Assembly: GCA_963812335.1 (NCBI GenBank)
Contig: CAWEUU010000006.1
Span: 66,972 to 130,971 of the forward strand
From: VRUE01 sp963812335
GTDB lineage: Bacteria; Actinomycetota; Thermoleophilia; Solirubrobacterales; 70-9
Length of the DNA: 64,000 nt
Direction: 5' to 3'
The notes beneath the pieces were generated by a model that had not been told where the DNA came from, searched no databases, and saw only the letters and a list, made by a program, of their open reading frames with translations. The position numbers and the translations under genes were made by a program. Positions 19,444 through 27,400 of the stretch are shown here, in pieces (positions within the stretch are counted from its first letter, which is position 1; each line of letters opens with the position of its first letter).

Positions 19444-20651
19444 GCCAAGCTGCAGCGGGCCTGATAGATCGAGAGGAAGCCGTTCTCGAAGCCGTTGCGC
19501 GCGGCGCGCAGGTAGAGCCGCCAGACGCGGACGCGTTCGGGGCCGGCGAGGCGGATCGCCTCCTCGAGGTTCTCGTCCAGCCGCCGCGCCCAGTGGCGCA
19601 GGGTCTCGGCGTAGTCGGCGCCGTGCCCCGAGACGTCCAGGGTGACGAAGCCGGCCCGTTCGAGCGCCAGCAGCACGCGCGAGAGATGCAGCGGTTCGCC
19701 GTCGGGGAAGACGTAGCGCTCCGAGAAGGCGCCGGCGTCGGGGTCGGTGTGGCGCAGGCGGGCGATGCCGTGGTTGAGCAGCCGGCCGCCCGGCTCCAGT
19801 AGCCCGGCCAGGGTGCGCGCGTAGACATCGATCTGCTCCTCGCCGACGTGCTCGACCATGCCGATCGAGGCGATCGCGTCGAAACGCTCGCCACTCGCGG
19901 CCAGGTCGCGGTAGTCCATCACGCGGATCTCGACCCGGTCGCCGACGCCGGCCTCCTCGGCCCGCTGCCGCGCCTTCTCGGCCTGCGGTGGCGAGAGCGT
20001 GATCCCGAGGACGTCGGCCCCGTACTTCGTCGCCGCGCGCAGCGGGAAGCTGCCCCAGCCGCAGCCGACGTCGAGCACCCGGTCGCCCGCCTGCAGCGCG
20101 AGCTTGCGGGCGACCGTGTCGAGCTTCTCTTCCTGTGCCTGCTCGAGCGTCTCGGCGCCCTCGGCGAAGAAGGCGCAGCTGTAGGTCGTGGACTCGTCGA
20201 GAAAGAGGGCGAAGAACTCGTTCGAGACGTCGTAGTGGTGGCGGACCGCCTTCGCGTCGCGCTCCTTGCTGTGGCGCCGACCGCTGAGCACGAGCTCGGC
20301 GGCGGGGCGTTGCGGGGGCCGCTGGATTCCGGCGGCGCGGATCGCGCCGAGCAGCAGGCGGCGCTTGTCGGCGCCCTCGAGCGTCGGCGGCTGCCAGCTG
20401 TCGAGCAGCTCGATCACCGCGTCCATGTCGTCGACCTCGATGTCGCCGCTGACGTAGGCGCGGCCGAGGCCGAGCTGGCCGGGGGCGCGCAGCGCGTGCG
20501 CGGCGGCGCGTGGCGAGCGGATGAAGAAGGTCGGCCCATCGCCTTCGCTGGCGGGCAGCTTCGTCCCGTCCCAGAACTCGACGCTGAAGGGGCGCTGCGG
20601 AATTCGCGCCTCGATCTCGCGGCGCAGCGGCTCGGTCGTTGCAAATGGCAT
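19440..20651 (-). CDS. cfa: Cyclopropane-fatty-acyl-phospholipid synthase
   Basis: A SAM-dependent enzyme that adds a methylene group to unsaturated acyl chains in membrane phospholipids. The 403-residue protein has the CFA signature VRHHYDVSNEFFALFLD, SAM-binding VLDVGCGWGSFPL, and GMVEHVGEEQ. The C-terminal WRLYLRAARNGFENGFLSIYQ matches the family end. It is divergent from a fatty acid desaturase across 86 bp, giving an adjacent pair that makes and then modifies the double bond. ATG 20651 agrees with the domain start. Confidence 0.92.
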   Translation of the reverse strand: MPFATTEPLRREIEARIPQRPFSVEFWDGTKLPASEGDGPTFFIRSPRAAAHALRAPGQLGLGRAYVSGDIEVDDMDAVIELLDSWQPPTLEGADKRRLLLGAIRAAGIQRPPQRPAAELVLSGRRHSKERDAKAVRHHYDVSNEFFALFLDESTTYSCAFFAEGAETLEQAQEEKLDTVARKLALQAGDRVLDVGCGWGSFPLRAATKYGADVLGITLSPPQAEKARQRAEEAGVGDRVEIRVMDYRDLAASGERFDAIASIGMVEHVGEEQIDVYARTLAGLLEPGGRLLNHGIARLRHTDPDAGAFSERYVFPDGEPLHLSRVLLALERAGFVTLDVSGHGADYAETLRHWARRLDENLEEAIRLAGPERVRVWRLYLRAARNGFENGFLSIYQARCSLA

Positions 20652-20737
20652 CGCGGCACCTTATATACGTCGCCGAGTGGTCCGCGGACAAACTTTTGCG
20701 AATCTGGCGCCGCGGAGGCGTATGATCGGGTGCATTG

Positions 20738-21667
20738 ATGGCGGGCGCGGGACCACTTCCAAGCGACATCCAGCCGGTCGCCAACGAGACCCGCGATCGG
20801 ATCATCACCGGGCTGGTCACGTTGATCCCGTTCCTCGCGATTGGATTCGCCGGCTGGCAGGTCTGGGGCAGCGCCCTGCACTGGAGCGATGTCTTCCTCT
20901 TCGCCGGCATGTACGTGTTCACCGGGCTGGGGATCACCGTCGGCTTCCACCGCCACCTCACCCACCGCGCCTTCAAGGCGAAGCCCTGGCTGCACGGTAC
21001 GCTCGCGATCCTCGGCTCGGCTGCGATCGAGGGACCGGTGATCTCCTGGGTCGCCGACCACCGCAAGCACCATGCCTTCTCCGACGAGGAGGGCGACCCG
21101 CACAGCCCCCACGTCGACCACGGCCACGGCTGGTCGGGCGCTCTGCGCGGCCTCTACCACGCGCACATGGGCTGGCTCTTCATCCACACCCAGCGCGGCA
21201 ACAAGGAACGCTTCGCCCCGGATCTGCTCAAAGACCCGACGATCAACTGGGTCGATCGCACCTTCATCTACTGGGCGATCGCCGGCCTCCTGCTCCCCTT
21301 CGCGCTCGGCTGGGCGATCGGCGGGACCCTCTTCGCCGCGGCGACCGGCCTGCTCTGGGGCGGCCTGGTCCGCGTCTTCGTCCTGCATCACTTCACCTAC
21401 AGCATCAACTCGCTCTGCCACGTCTTCGGCAACCAGGACTTCGAGACGACCGACGAGTCCCGCAACCTGGCGCTGATCGCGATCCCGACCCTGGGTGAGG
21501 CCTGGCACAACAACCACCACGCCTTCCCGACCTCGGCCACTCACGGCCTCGGCCGCTGGCAGGTCGACCTCTCGGCGGTCGTCATCGACGGCCTCGAGAA
21601 GACCGGCGCAGTGTGGGACGTGGTCCGCGTCCCGCCGGAGCGCATGGCATCAAAAGCCGCCTCCTGA
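20738..21667 (+). CDS. Acyl-CoA/acyl-lipid fatty acid desaturase
   Basis: A membrane di-iron delta-9-type desaturase of 309 residues. The three histidine boxes are HRHLTH, HRKHH and HNNHH in the expected order, with four hydrophobic helices. It introduces a double bond into acyl chains, the substrate of the divergent cyclopropane synthase. The intergenic region 20652-20737 contains an AT-rich TTATATAC and the palindrome GTCCGCGGAC, possible promoter and operator. Its stop is directly next to that of the convergent membrane-protein gene. Confidence 0.93.
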   Translation: MAGAGPLPSDIQPVANETRDRIITGLVTLIPFLAIGFAGWQVWGSALHWSDVFLFAGMYVFTGLGITVGFHRHLTHRAFKAKPWLHGTLAILGSAAIEGPVISWVADHRKHHAFSDEEGDPHSPHVDHGHGWSGALRGLYHAHMGWLFIHTQRGNKERFAPDLLKDPTINWVDRTFIYWAIAGLLLPFALGWAIGGTLFAAATGLLWGGLVRVFVLHHFTYSINSLCHVFGNQDFETTDESRNLALIAIPTLGEAWHNNHHAFPTSATHGLGRWQVDLSAVVIDGLEKTGAVWDVVRVPPERMASKAAS

Positions 21668-24121
21668 CTATGGCGCGGCGGTCGATTCGTAGGAATCGAT
21701 CCAGGAGTTGCAGGCGGCGCTGAGCGGCACGATGCGTCGCTTCCCGGCGCGGACGGCGACCAGGTTGCCGACGTAGGCGACGTCGTCGTAGCCGCTGATC
21801 CGCTGCAGGAAGCTCGGCTCGGCGGCCTCGATCGCGATGGGCACCCTGCCACCGGGGCTGCGGTAGGGGCCGGCGGGCCAGAACTGGCCGTCGTTGGCGA
21901 GGCTGATCGTGTTCGGCCGCTGGCCGTCTAGCGCCGGCTTCAGCTCGCGCCTGAGCCCCGGCGCTGAGACCGTCAGGGCAAAGGGGGAGAAGTACTGCAG
22001 CGAGAGCCGCCAGCGACCGCGCGGCAGCGCGATCGTCTGCGCGGTGCGTTCGCCGAGCTGCAGCTTGGCTCCCTCGTCCCAGCCTGCCCTGGGGGCGACC
22101 CTGACGTCCGGGAAGAGCGATGCCCGTCCCTCGTTGGCGAGCAGGATGCGGATCTCCGGCGCGACGCAGCCGGCCCAGGCGCCGGCGTCGGTGCCCTCGA
22201 GCAGCACGTGGCGGTCCTCAGGCGGTTCGCCGGTCCGCTCCCAGAGGATGTAGGAGGGGGTGGCGGCGATGCGCTTGAAGGCGCCGGGCGCCTGGCTGTT
22301 CCAGGCGGCGCGGCCGGTGATCACGTAGGGGAAACGGTCGAGGGTGCCGCGTGAGAAGGAGTCGAAGTCGATCGGGCTGTAGGCGTCGCCGGTGTCGAAC
22401 GGCTTCTCCGGGTTCTCCTCGACGTCGGGGTCGGGGAACTCGACCAGGGGCACGTGCGTGTCGGCGCCGAGCAGCTCATAGGCGGCGTAGCGATCCTGGC
22501 CGGCGTAGAGCACCGGCTTGCCGTGCAGGATCGGCATCAAGGCGCGCAGCTCGCCCCCGTGTCCGCCCGGCGCCACGGGCGCGTTGCGCAGAGCCAGGAA
22601 GCTCGAATAGGCCGCGCCACCGATGAAGACGACTGCGAGCGCGCTCCAGGCAACGCGCCGGAGGGGCGCGTTCGTCTCTTGTCGCGCTGGGCCCGACAAA
22701 CGGCGAACGCCGGCGCCAAACTCGGCGAGGAGGGGGCGGATGGCGACAAGCATCGCCAGCGGCGCGGCGATCATCAGCGCCTTGGCCTGCGAGTAGTAGC
22801 CGCTGGTCGGCAGCGCCGCGAGGTAGAGGATGACGCAGGCGGCGAGGCCGAGCGGGACCGCCAACTCACGCCGCCGCACCCACCACCAGGCGCCGGCGAG
22901 CAGGGCGAGCGCGCCGATCGCTCCGGCGAGGCCGGTCAAGTGCGCGCCGCCAGGCGCGTCGAGACGGTAGTTGCTCGCCGGCCAGACCCCGAGCGCCTCC
23001 AGCGGTGAGACGGGGCCGTAGGTGTCGGCCCCGGCAACCTTGCTGAAGGTGTCGACAAAGCCGAAGGGGCCGACCAGCGTGGCGGCGACGCCGAGCGCGG
23101 CCAGCAGCACGATCATCAAGAGGGTCCGCGGGCGGAAGAGCAAGCGCAGCAGCCGGCGCGGCGCCAGCGCTCGCCGCACTGCGGGCAGGGTGAGGCTCCA
23201 GAGAGCCGCGATCGCGAGCGGCCAGGCGAGCCCGGCGAAGCTGTAGGAGAAGAAGATGCCGCCGGCGACCGCCAGCCAGGGCAGCGCGCCCAGCAGGCGC
23301 CCGAGTGACGTGCCTCTGGTTGAGTACCCATTGTGGCCTCGAACTCGAGGCACGTCCGCCCGGGCGACGTCGATGTCTCGCAGGGCGACGGCGACGGCAA
23401 GGACGAAGAGCGCCTCGGCGGTCTCCTTGAAGGTGCCCTGGGCGAAGTAGGAGGCGGCGAGGTAGGGGACGGCGACCAGGGTCGCCGCCAACAGGCGCCG
23501 GCCGGGCCCGAAGCCCGGCAGCGCGGCGAGCGCGGTCAGCCCGGTGAGGATGCCGATCGCGAAGATCTCGCCGACGAAGGCCTGCCCGAGCCCGATTCCG
23601 GGCACCGCTGCGGTGGCGACGGCGAGGCCGTGCGGGCCGAGTGGGTAGCCGGCATCGGGGATCGGGCCCGTGCCGCTTCGCAGCCACTCAGCCCAGGCCA
23701 GGTGCAGGCCGAGATCGTTGTTGACGCCGATCCCGAGCAGACCCCAGCGGCCGCTGATCGCAAACGGAATCGAGAGCACGAGGGCGACACCGATCGCGAC
23801 GAGGATCCCGTCCCGTATCTCCGTCCGCCGACGGGCCGCATCCGGTCGATATGGCTCCGCTTGAGGCTCGTCGGCCGCCGCACGGCGGGACAGCCCGAGG
23901 ACGACCGCGGCGGCGATCAGCAGCAGGACCAGGCCCAGGGTCGCCGAGGTCCCGTGGCCGGGGGCGCGGGCGAGCAGGCCGGTCACGCTCAGCACGGCGC
24001 CGAAGCCGGCCGCCGGCTCCAGCCACGACCAGGCGGTGCGGCCCGCGAGCAGCAGCAGCGCACGCCCGACGAGAAGCGAGGCGGCGCAGATCAACGCCGC
24101 CGAGACGTAGGTCCCGATCAT
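21668..24121 (-). CDS. Large polytopic membrane protein, GT-C-like architecture, unknown function
   Basis: About 817 residues. The N-terminal ~500 residues contain some twelve hydrophobic helices, and the remainder is a soluble beta-rich domain. The pattern of a multi-helix part followed by a periplasmic domain resembles GT-C glycosyltransferases or arabinofuranosyl/mannosyl-transferase-like proteins, but I see no decisive motif. ATG 24121 is preferred to an in-frame TTG at 24133. A 48-bp palindromic element lies in frame (encoding roughly DVPRVRGHNGYSTRGTS) in the loop before the helix LGRLLGALPWLAVAGG. A second imperfect inverted repeat is seen at about 22666-22727. Its stop touches the stop of the convergent desaturase. 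Confidence 0.6.
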   Translation of the reverse strand: MIGTYVSAALICAASLLVGRALLLLAGRTAWSWLEPAAGFGAVLSVTGLLARAPGHGTSATLGLVLLLIAAAVVLGLSRRAAADEPQAEPYRPDAARRRTEIRDGILVAIGVALVLSIPFAISGRWGLLGIGVNNDLGLHLAWAEWLRSGTGPIPDAGYPLGPHGLAVATAAVPGIGLGQAFVGEIFAIGILTGLTALAALPGFGPGRRLLAATLVAVPYLAASYFAQGTFKETAEALFVLAVAVALRDIDVARADVPRVRGHNGYSTRGTSLGRLLGALPWLAVAGGIFFSYSFAGLAWPLAIAALWSLTLPAVRRALAPRRLLRLLFRPRTLLMIVLLAALGVAATLVGPFGFVDTFSKVAGADTYGPVSPLEALGVWPASNYRLDAPGGAHLTGLAGAIGALALLAGAWWWVRRRELAVPLGLAACVILYLAALPTSGYYSQAKALMIAAPLAMLVAIRPLLAEFGAGVRRLSGPARQETNAPLRRVAWSALAVVFIGGAAYSSFLALRNAPVAPGGHGGELRALMPILHGKPVLYAGQDRYAAYELLGADTHVPLVEFPDPDVEENPEKPFDTGDAYSPIDFDSFSRGTLDRFPYVITGRAAWNSQAPGAFKRIAATPSYILWERTGEPPEDRHVLLEGTDAGAWAGCVAPEIRILLANEGRASLFPDVRVAPRAGWDEGAKLQLGERTAQTIALPRGRWRLSLQYFSPFALTVSAPGLRRELKPALDGQRPNTISLANDGQFWPAGPYRSPGGRVPIAIEAAEPSFLQRISGYDDVAYVGNLVAVRAGKRRIVPLSAACNSWIDSYESTAAP
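23308..23355. repeat. 48-bp palindromic element inside a membrane-protein gene
   Basis: Arms ACGTGCCTC (23308-23316) and GAGGCACGT (23347-23355) pair exactly, with a further imperfect stem (GGTT with AACT). It matches the element at 10602-10649 at about 40 of 48 positions, ungapped; the shared core includes ACGTGCCTCT and AGTACCCA. It keeps the host frame open on the minus strand and codes for an extramembrane loop. Confidence 0.8.
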
Positions 24122-24167
24122 CAGAGAGGGCAACCTATTTCAGCCGCCGCCAGAAGCGCCGCCCGGC

Positions 24168-24881
24168 TCAATGCTTCTCGGCGGCCTGCTCGAGCGTCTC
24201 GCGCAGGTTGTCGCCGCGCAGCGGCTCGGCGTGCCCGGCGGCTACGACCTTGGGCTCGAGCGCCGCGAGCTTGCGCACCGACTGCTTCGCCTGCGCGTGG
24301 TCCCAGGCCCAGGCCGGGTGGGGAACGCTGGCCTCGCCCTCGGGCAGCGGTTTGAGCCGGGCCGAGTCGACGAAGTAGACGACGTCGCTGACCAGCGCCA
24401 CCCGGTCGCTCTCGCGCCAGAGGCCGATCAGTCCGGGCGCGTGGCCGGGGAAGTGGACGACGCGGAAGCCGGCGACCTCGTCGCCCTCGGCGACCGTGCC
24501 GGCGATCTTCACGGCGCCGCCGTCCCAGCGCCGCAGCAGGAAGGGATAGATCCAGCGCACCGGAGCAACCGGCAGCTGTGAGAGGTCCATGTACGGCGTT
24601 ATCGAGGCGTCGCTTTCGGCGTCGGCGACATCGTCCGGGTGGCAGTAGACCGGGGCGCCGAGCCCGGGCGCGGTGCCGCGATGGTCGGCGTGGGCATGTC
24701 CGAGCACCACTCGCTCCACGCCGCCGAGCTGCTCGCCGGCCGCTCGCGCCTTCTTGGTCATCGCCTTGCTGCCGGCGTCGAACTGGACCACGCCACCGCC
24801 CTCCTGCTCGATGAAGTAGATGTTCATCGAGTTGCGCAGGTCGCCCTGCAGCAGCCACACGCCGTCGGCGACTCTCTCCAT
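24168..24881 (-). CDS. Metallo-beta-lactamase-fold hydrolase
   Basis: A 237-residue MBL-fold protein with the zinc motif HAHADH (about residues 62-67), later ligand histidines in HFPGHAPG, VSDVVYF and a C-terminal AAGHAEP. This is the glyoxalase-II/lactonase-like arrangement; the substrate is unknown. It lies upstream of, and in the same direction as, the large membrane-protein gene with a gap of about 46 bp. Confidence 0.85.
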   Translation of the reverse strand: MERVADGVWLLQGDLRNSMNIYFIEQEGGGVVQFDAGSKAMTKKARAAGEQLGGVERVVLGHAHADHRGTAPGLGAPVYCHPDDVADAESDASITPYMDLSQLPVAPVRWIYPFLLRRWDGGAVKIAGTVAEGDEVAGFRVVHFPGHAPGLIGLWRESDRVALVSDVVYFVDSARLKPLPEGEASVPHPAWAWDHAQAKQSVRKLAALEPKVVAAGHAEPLRGDNLRETLEQAAEKH

Positions 24882-24927
24882 GGCTCAAGGGTAGCCCGCG
24901 GCCGGGGGCGGGCTAGGCTCCCCCTCG

Positions 24928-25077
24928 ATGCCGATGCTGTGGAAAGCCGGGATGGTCGTGCTGATCGTCTGCCTCGTCGCCTCGATGGCGATCGCGATCG
25001 TGCGCCTGGCGACGACGCCGACCGAGATCCTGGGCGATGGCTTTCGCGGTTTGCCCGCACGCCAGCCGGCGCGTTAG
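24928..25077 (+). CDS. Small single-span membrane protein
   Basis: A 49-residue protein, MPMLWKAGMVVLIVCLVASM followed by AIAIVRLATTPTEILGDGF and a basic tail ending PARQPAR. It has one membrane helix at about residues 6-25. It ends 9 bp before the UspA gene in the same direction, so the two could be co-transcribed. I do not recognise the family. Support is the hydrophobic profile, codon use like its neighbours and the lack of another gene here. Confidence 0.45.
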   Translation: MPMLWKAGMVVLIVCLVASMAIAIVRLATTPTEILGDGFRGLPARQPAR

Positions 25078-25086
25078 TATCGCTGC

Positions 25087-25530
25087 GTGTTCTCTCGAAT
25101 CGTGGTTGGCACCGACGGGTCGGAGACCGCTGCCGAGGCGGTCCGACAGGCTGGCGAGTTGGCGAAGCTCGCCGGAGCGCAGCTGAGCATCGTCAGCGCC
25201 TACGAGCCGGTCTCCAAACGCCGCATCCAGAGTGAGCAGGAAGGCGCGCCGGCCGATGTCCAGTACGAGATCGGCCCGCGCGAGGACGTCAACCTCGTGC
25301 TCGAGGCGGCAGCCGCCTCGGCCAAGAAGGAAGGGCTCGAGGTGCAGACCCACCCGGTCGAGGGCGGCCCGACCGACGCGATCCTCAACGTCGCCGAGGA
25401 AACCGGCGCCGACCTGATCGTCGTCGGCAACAAAGGGATGACCGGGGCGCGTCGCTTCGTGCTCGGCAGCGTCCCCAACAACATCTCCCATCACGCTCCA
25501 TGCAGCGTGATGATCGTCAGAACCACCTAG
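25087..25530 (+). CDS. Universal stress protein (UspA family)
   Basis: A 147-residue single-domain Usp. It has the N-terminal VVGTDGSETAAEAV strand-loop and the ATP-binding signature G-2x-G-9x-G-S visible as VVGNKGMTGARRFVLGSVPNNI, so it probably binds ATP. The start is GTG 25087. It is convergent with the subtilase gene with a 7-bp gap. Confidence 0.92.
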   Translation: MFSRIVVGTDGSETAAEAVRQAGELAKLAGAQLSIVSAYEPVSKRRIQSEQEGAPADVQYEIGPREDVNLVLEAAAASAKKEGLEVQTHPVEGGPTDAILNVAEETGADLIVVGNKGMTGARRFVLGSVPNNISHHAPCSVMIVRTT

Positions 25531-25537
25531 CCTCAGG

Positions 25538-26701
25538 TCATGCGGACGGGTCGGTTGCGGCCCCGGCGTCGATCAGACCGGCGCCCTGACGGCCGCCTGG
25601 GCCCAGCAGGTCGCGGGCGGTGCTGCGCAGGCGCCGGGTGAGGCGGTTGACCTTCCCCCGCCGTGAGACGCCGTCGGGTATGACCCCGGAAGCGAGCACC
25701 ATCGCCGCGACGCCGGACACGTGCGCGGCCGCCATCGAGGTGCCGATGTAGCTGCCCGGCTCGCCGAAGCGGCGCGTGTTCCCGCCTTTCAGGGTCACCT
25801 GGTAGATCGATCGGCTTGAGACCGACGGGCAGCCGGGGATGGGTGTGCCGCCGCCGGGCGCGACGAGGTCGATCCCCCTGCCGGGGAGCTTCGAGTAGCT
25901 GCCCAGGCAGCCGCCCTCGGTCGAGCCGCCGACGCCTATCGCACGCGGCCCGGTGGCCGGTGGCGAGACGCATGCCTCCGAGCCGAGATTGCCGATCGAG
26001 GCGACCGTGACGACCCCCTTGCGGTAGGCGCGGCGCAGCTCCTCGTTTATCCCGGGCACCCGCTTGCCACAGCCGAAGTTGAAGCTCATGTTGATCACGT
26101 CGGCGCCGTGGGCGACGGCGTAGCGGATGCCGTGTGCGATGTCGTCGGCCGCGCCGCTTCCGTGGCGGTCGAGCACGCGGACCGGCATCAGCTTGGCGCG
26201 GTAGGCGAGCCCGACGAGCCCGACGCCGTTGTTGGTCTTCTCAGCGATCGTGCCGGCAACGTGGGTGCCGTGGCCGTTACGGTCGAGCGGCAGGCGATCG
26301 TCGTCGACGAAGTCGTAGCCGCGGGTGAACTGGCCGGCGGCGAAGTCGGGGCTGCGGCGGAAGCGCCGGCCGTAGTTGCGGTAGGCGATGCCGGTATCGA
26401 GCACCGCGACCACGACATCCCGCGCGCCGGGTCGGCCCGCTGCGACCAGGTTGCGCCAGCCGCCGACCGCATCGATCCCGCCCGGCGAGACGGGCAGCGC
26501 GGCGGTCCCGTTCCCCTCCCAGGGCAGGAAGTTCCATTGCAGCGAGACCCAGGCGCCCGGCGGCCCGGGGGGCTTCGACAGTGCCCCAGGGTCGTCGGCG
26601 AGCGCCATATGCGCAACCGGCCCCTGCGCCTCGGCGTCGGCCACGACCGTACCTGCGGCGAGCGCGATCAGCACAGCGGAAATCGAAAGCAGTCGTTTCA
26701 T
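25538..26701 (-). CDS. Secreted subtilisin-like serine protease (S8)
   Basis: A 387-residue exported subtilase. A signal peptide (MKRLLSISAVLIALAAGTVV...) precedes a short pro-region. The catalytic triad is clear: Asp in VAVLDTGIA, His in NGHGTHVAGT and Ser in GTSMAAAHVSG; the oxyanion Asn lies near VASIGN. ATG 26701 (MKRLL) is preferred over one 30 bp upstream because it gives a standard signal peptide. There is no cell-wall anchor, so it is probably secreted. Confidence 0.9.
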   Translation of the reverse strand: MKRLLSISAVLIALAAGTVVADAEAQGPVAHMALADDPGALSKPPGPPGAWVSLQWNFLPWEGNGTAALPVSPGGIDAVGGWRNLVAAGRPGARDVVVAVLDTGIAYRNYGRRFRRSPDFAAGQFTRGYDFVDDDRLPLDRNGHGTHVAGTIAEKTNNGVGLVGLAYRAKLMPVRVLDRHGSGAADDIAHGIRYAVAHGADVINMSFNFGCGKRVPGINEELRRAYRKGVVTVASIGNLGSEACVSPPATGPRAIGVGGSTEGGCLGSYSKLPGRGIDLVAPGGGTPIPGCPSVSSRSIYQVTLKGGNTRRFGEPGSYIGTSMAAAHVSGVAAMVLASGVIPDGVSRRGKVNRLTRRLRSTARDLLGPGGRQGAGLIDAGAATDPSA

Positions 26702-26797
26702 CGTCGGTTTCGGCTCGCGGAATCCCTGCATCGGTGCGAGCTATCGATCTAACACCCGCCCGCCGGGGAAGTTGTCGCCCCACGATACTTTCGGCCG

Positions 26798-27277
26798 ATG
26801 CCAGAAGCCGCCAGCGACACGCAGCAGCGTCTGATGGGCCTGGCGATCGAGCGAGCCCGTGAGGCGGAGACGCACGGCGACGTGCCGATCGGCGCCGTGA
26901 TCGCCCGCGACGGCGAGCCGCTCGCCGCGGCGGGCAACGAGCGCGAGCTGCGCCGCGACCCGACCGCCCACGCCGAGATTCTCGCGATTCGCGCCGCCGC
27001 CGAGGTGCTGGGGGGCTGGCGCCTGCCGGAGACGGCTCTCTACGTCACGCTCGAGCCGTGCGCGATGTGCGCCGGCGCGATCGTCCTCGCCCGCATCCCC
27101 ACGGTGGTCTTCGGCGCGCCCGACCCCAAGGCCGGCGCCGCCGGCAGCGTCCTCGATGTCCTGGCCGAGCCCACCCTCAATCACCGCCCCGAGGTCGAAG
27201 GCGGCGTGATGGAAGGCGAGTGCGCGGTGCTGCTGCGAGATTTCTTCGCCTCGCGTAGGACCGCCCGCCGGGCCTGA
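26798..27277 (+). CDS. tadA: tRNA-specific adenosine deaminase
   Basis: Converts adenosine 34 to inosine in tRNA-Arg(ACG). The 159-residue protein has the zinc deaminase motifs HAE (within DPTAHAEILAIR) and PCAMC (in LEPCAMCAGAI). ATG 26798 matches the family start. tRNA-Ser(GGA) follows 23 bp after the stop, and the two may share a transcript. Divergent from the subtilase gene with 96 bp between starts. Confidence 0.93.
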   Translation: MPEAASDTQQRLMGLAIERAREAETHGDVPIGAVIARDGEPLAAAGNERELRRDPTAHAEILAIRAAAEVLGGWRLPETALYVTLEPCAMCAGAIVLARIPTVVFGAPDPKAGAAGSVLDVLAEPTLNHRPEVEGGVMEGECAVLLRDFFASRRTARRA

Positions 27278-27300
27278 GCCAATACCCTTGGAGGGAACCC

Positions 27301-27390
27301 GGAGAGGTGTCCGAGTGGCTTAAGGAGCGCGACTGGAAATCGCGTGGGCGGGGTTAACCCGCCTCGTGGGTTCGAATCCCACCCTCTCCG
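27301..27390 (+). tRNA. tRNA-Ser(GGA)
   Basis: A 90-nt class II tRNA. The acceptor stem GGAGAGG pairs with CCTCTCC, discriminator G. The anticodon stem-loop is GCGACTGGAAATCGC with anticodon GGA. There is a long variable arm (GGGCGGGGTTAACCCGCC) and a standard T arm GTGGGTTCGAATCCCAC. No CCA is encoded. Confidence 0.96.
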
Positions 27391-27400
27391 CTGAAGAGCC

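Noticed and set aside
22666..22727. Another palindromic element in the membrane-protein gene (GCGTTCG ... CGAACGC with TTGTCG/CGACAA)
   Set aside because: The arms are short and imperfect and do not match the 48-bp family, so chance in GC-rich coding sequence cannot be excluded.
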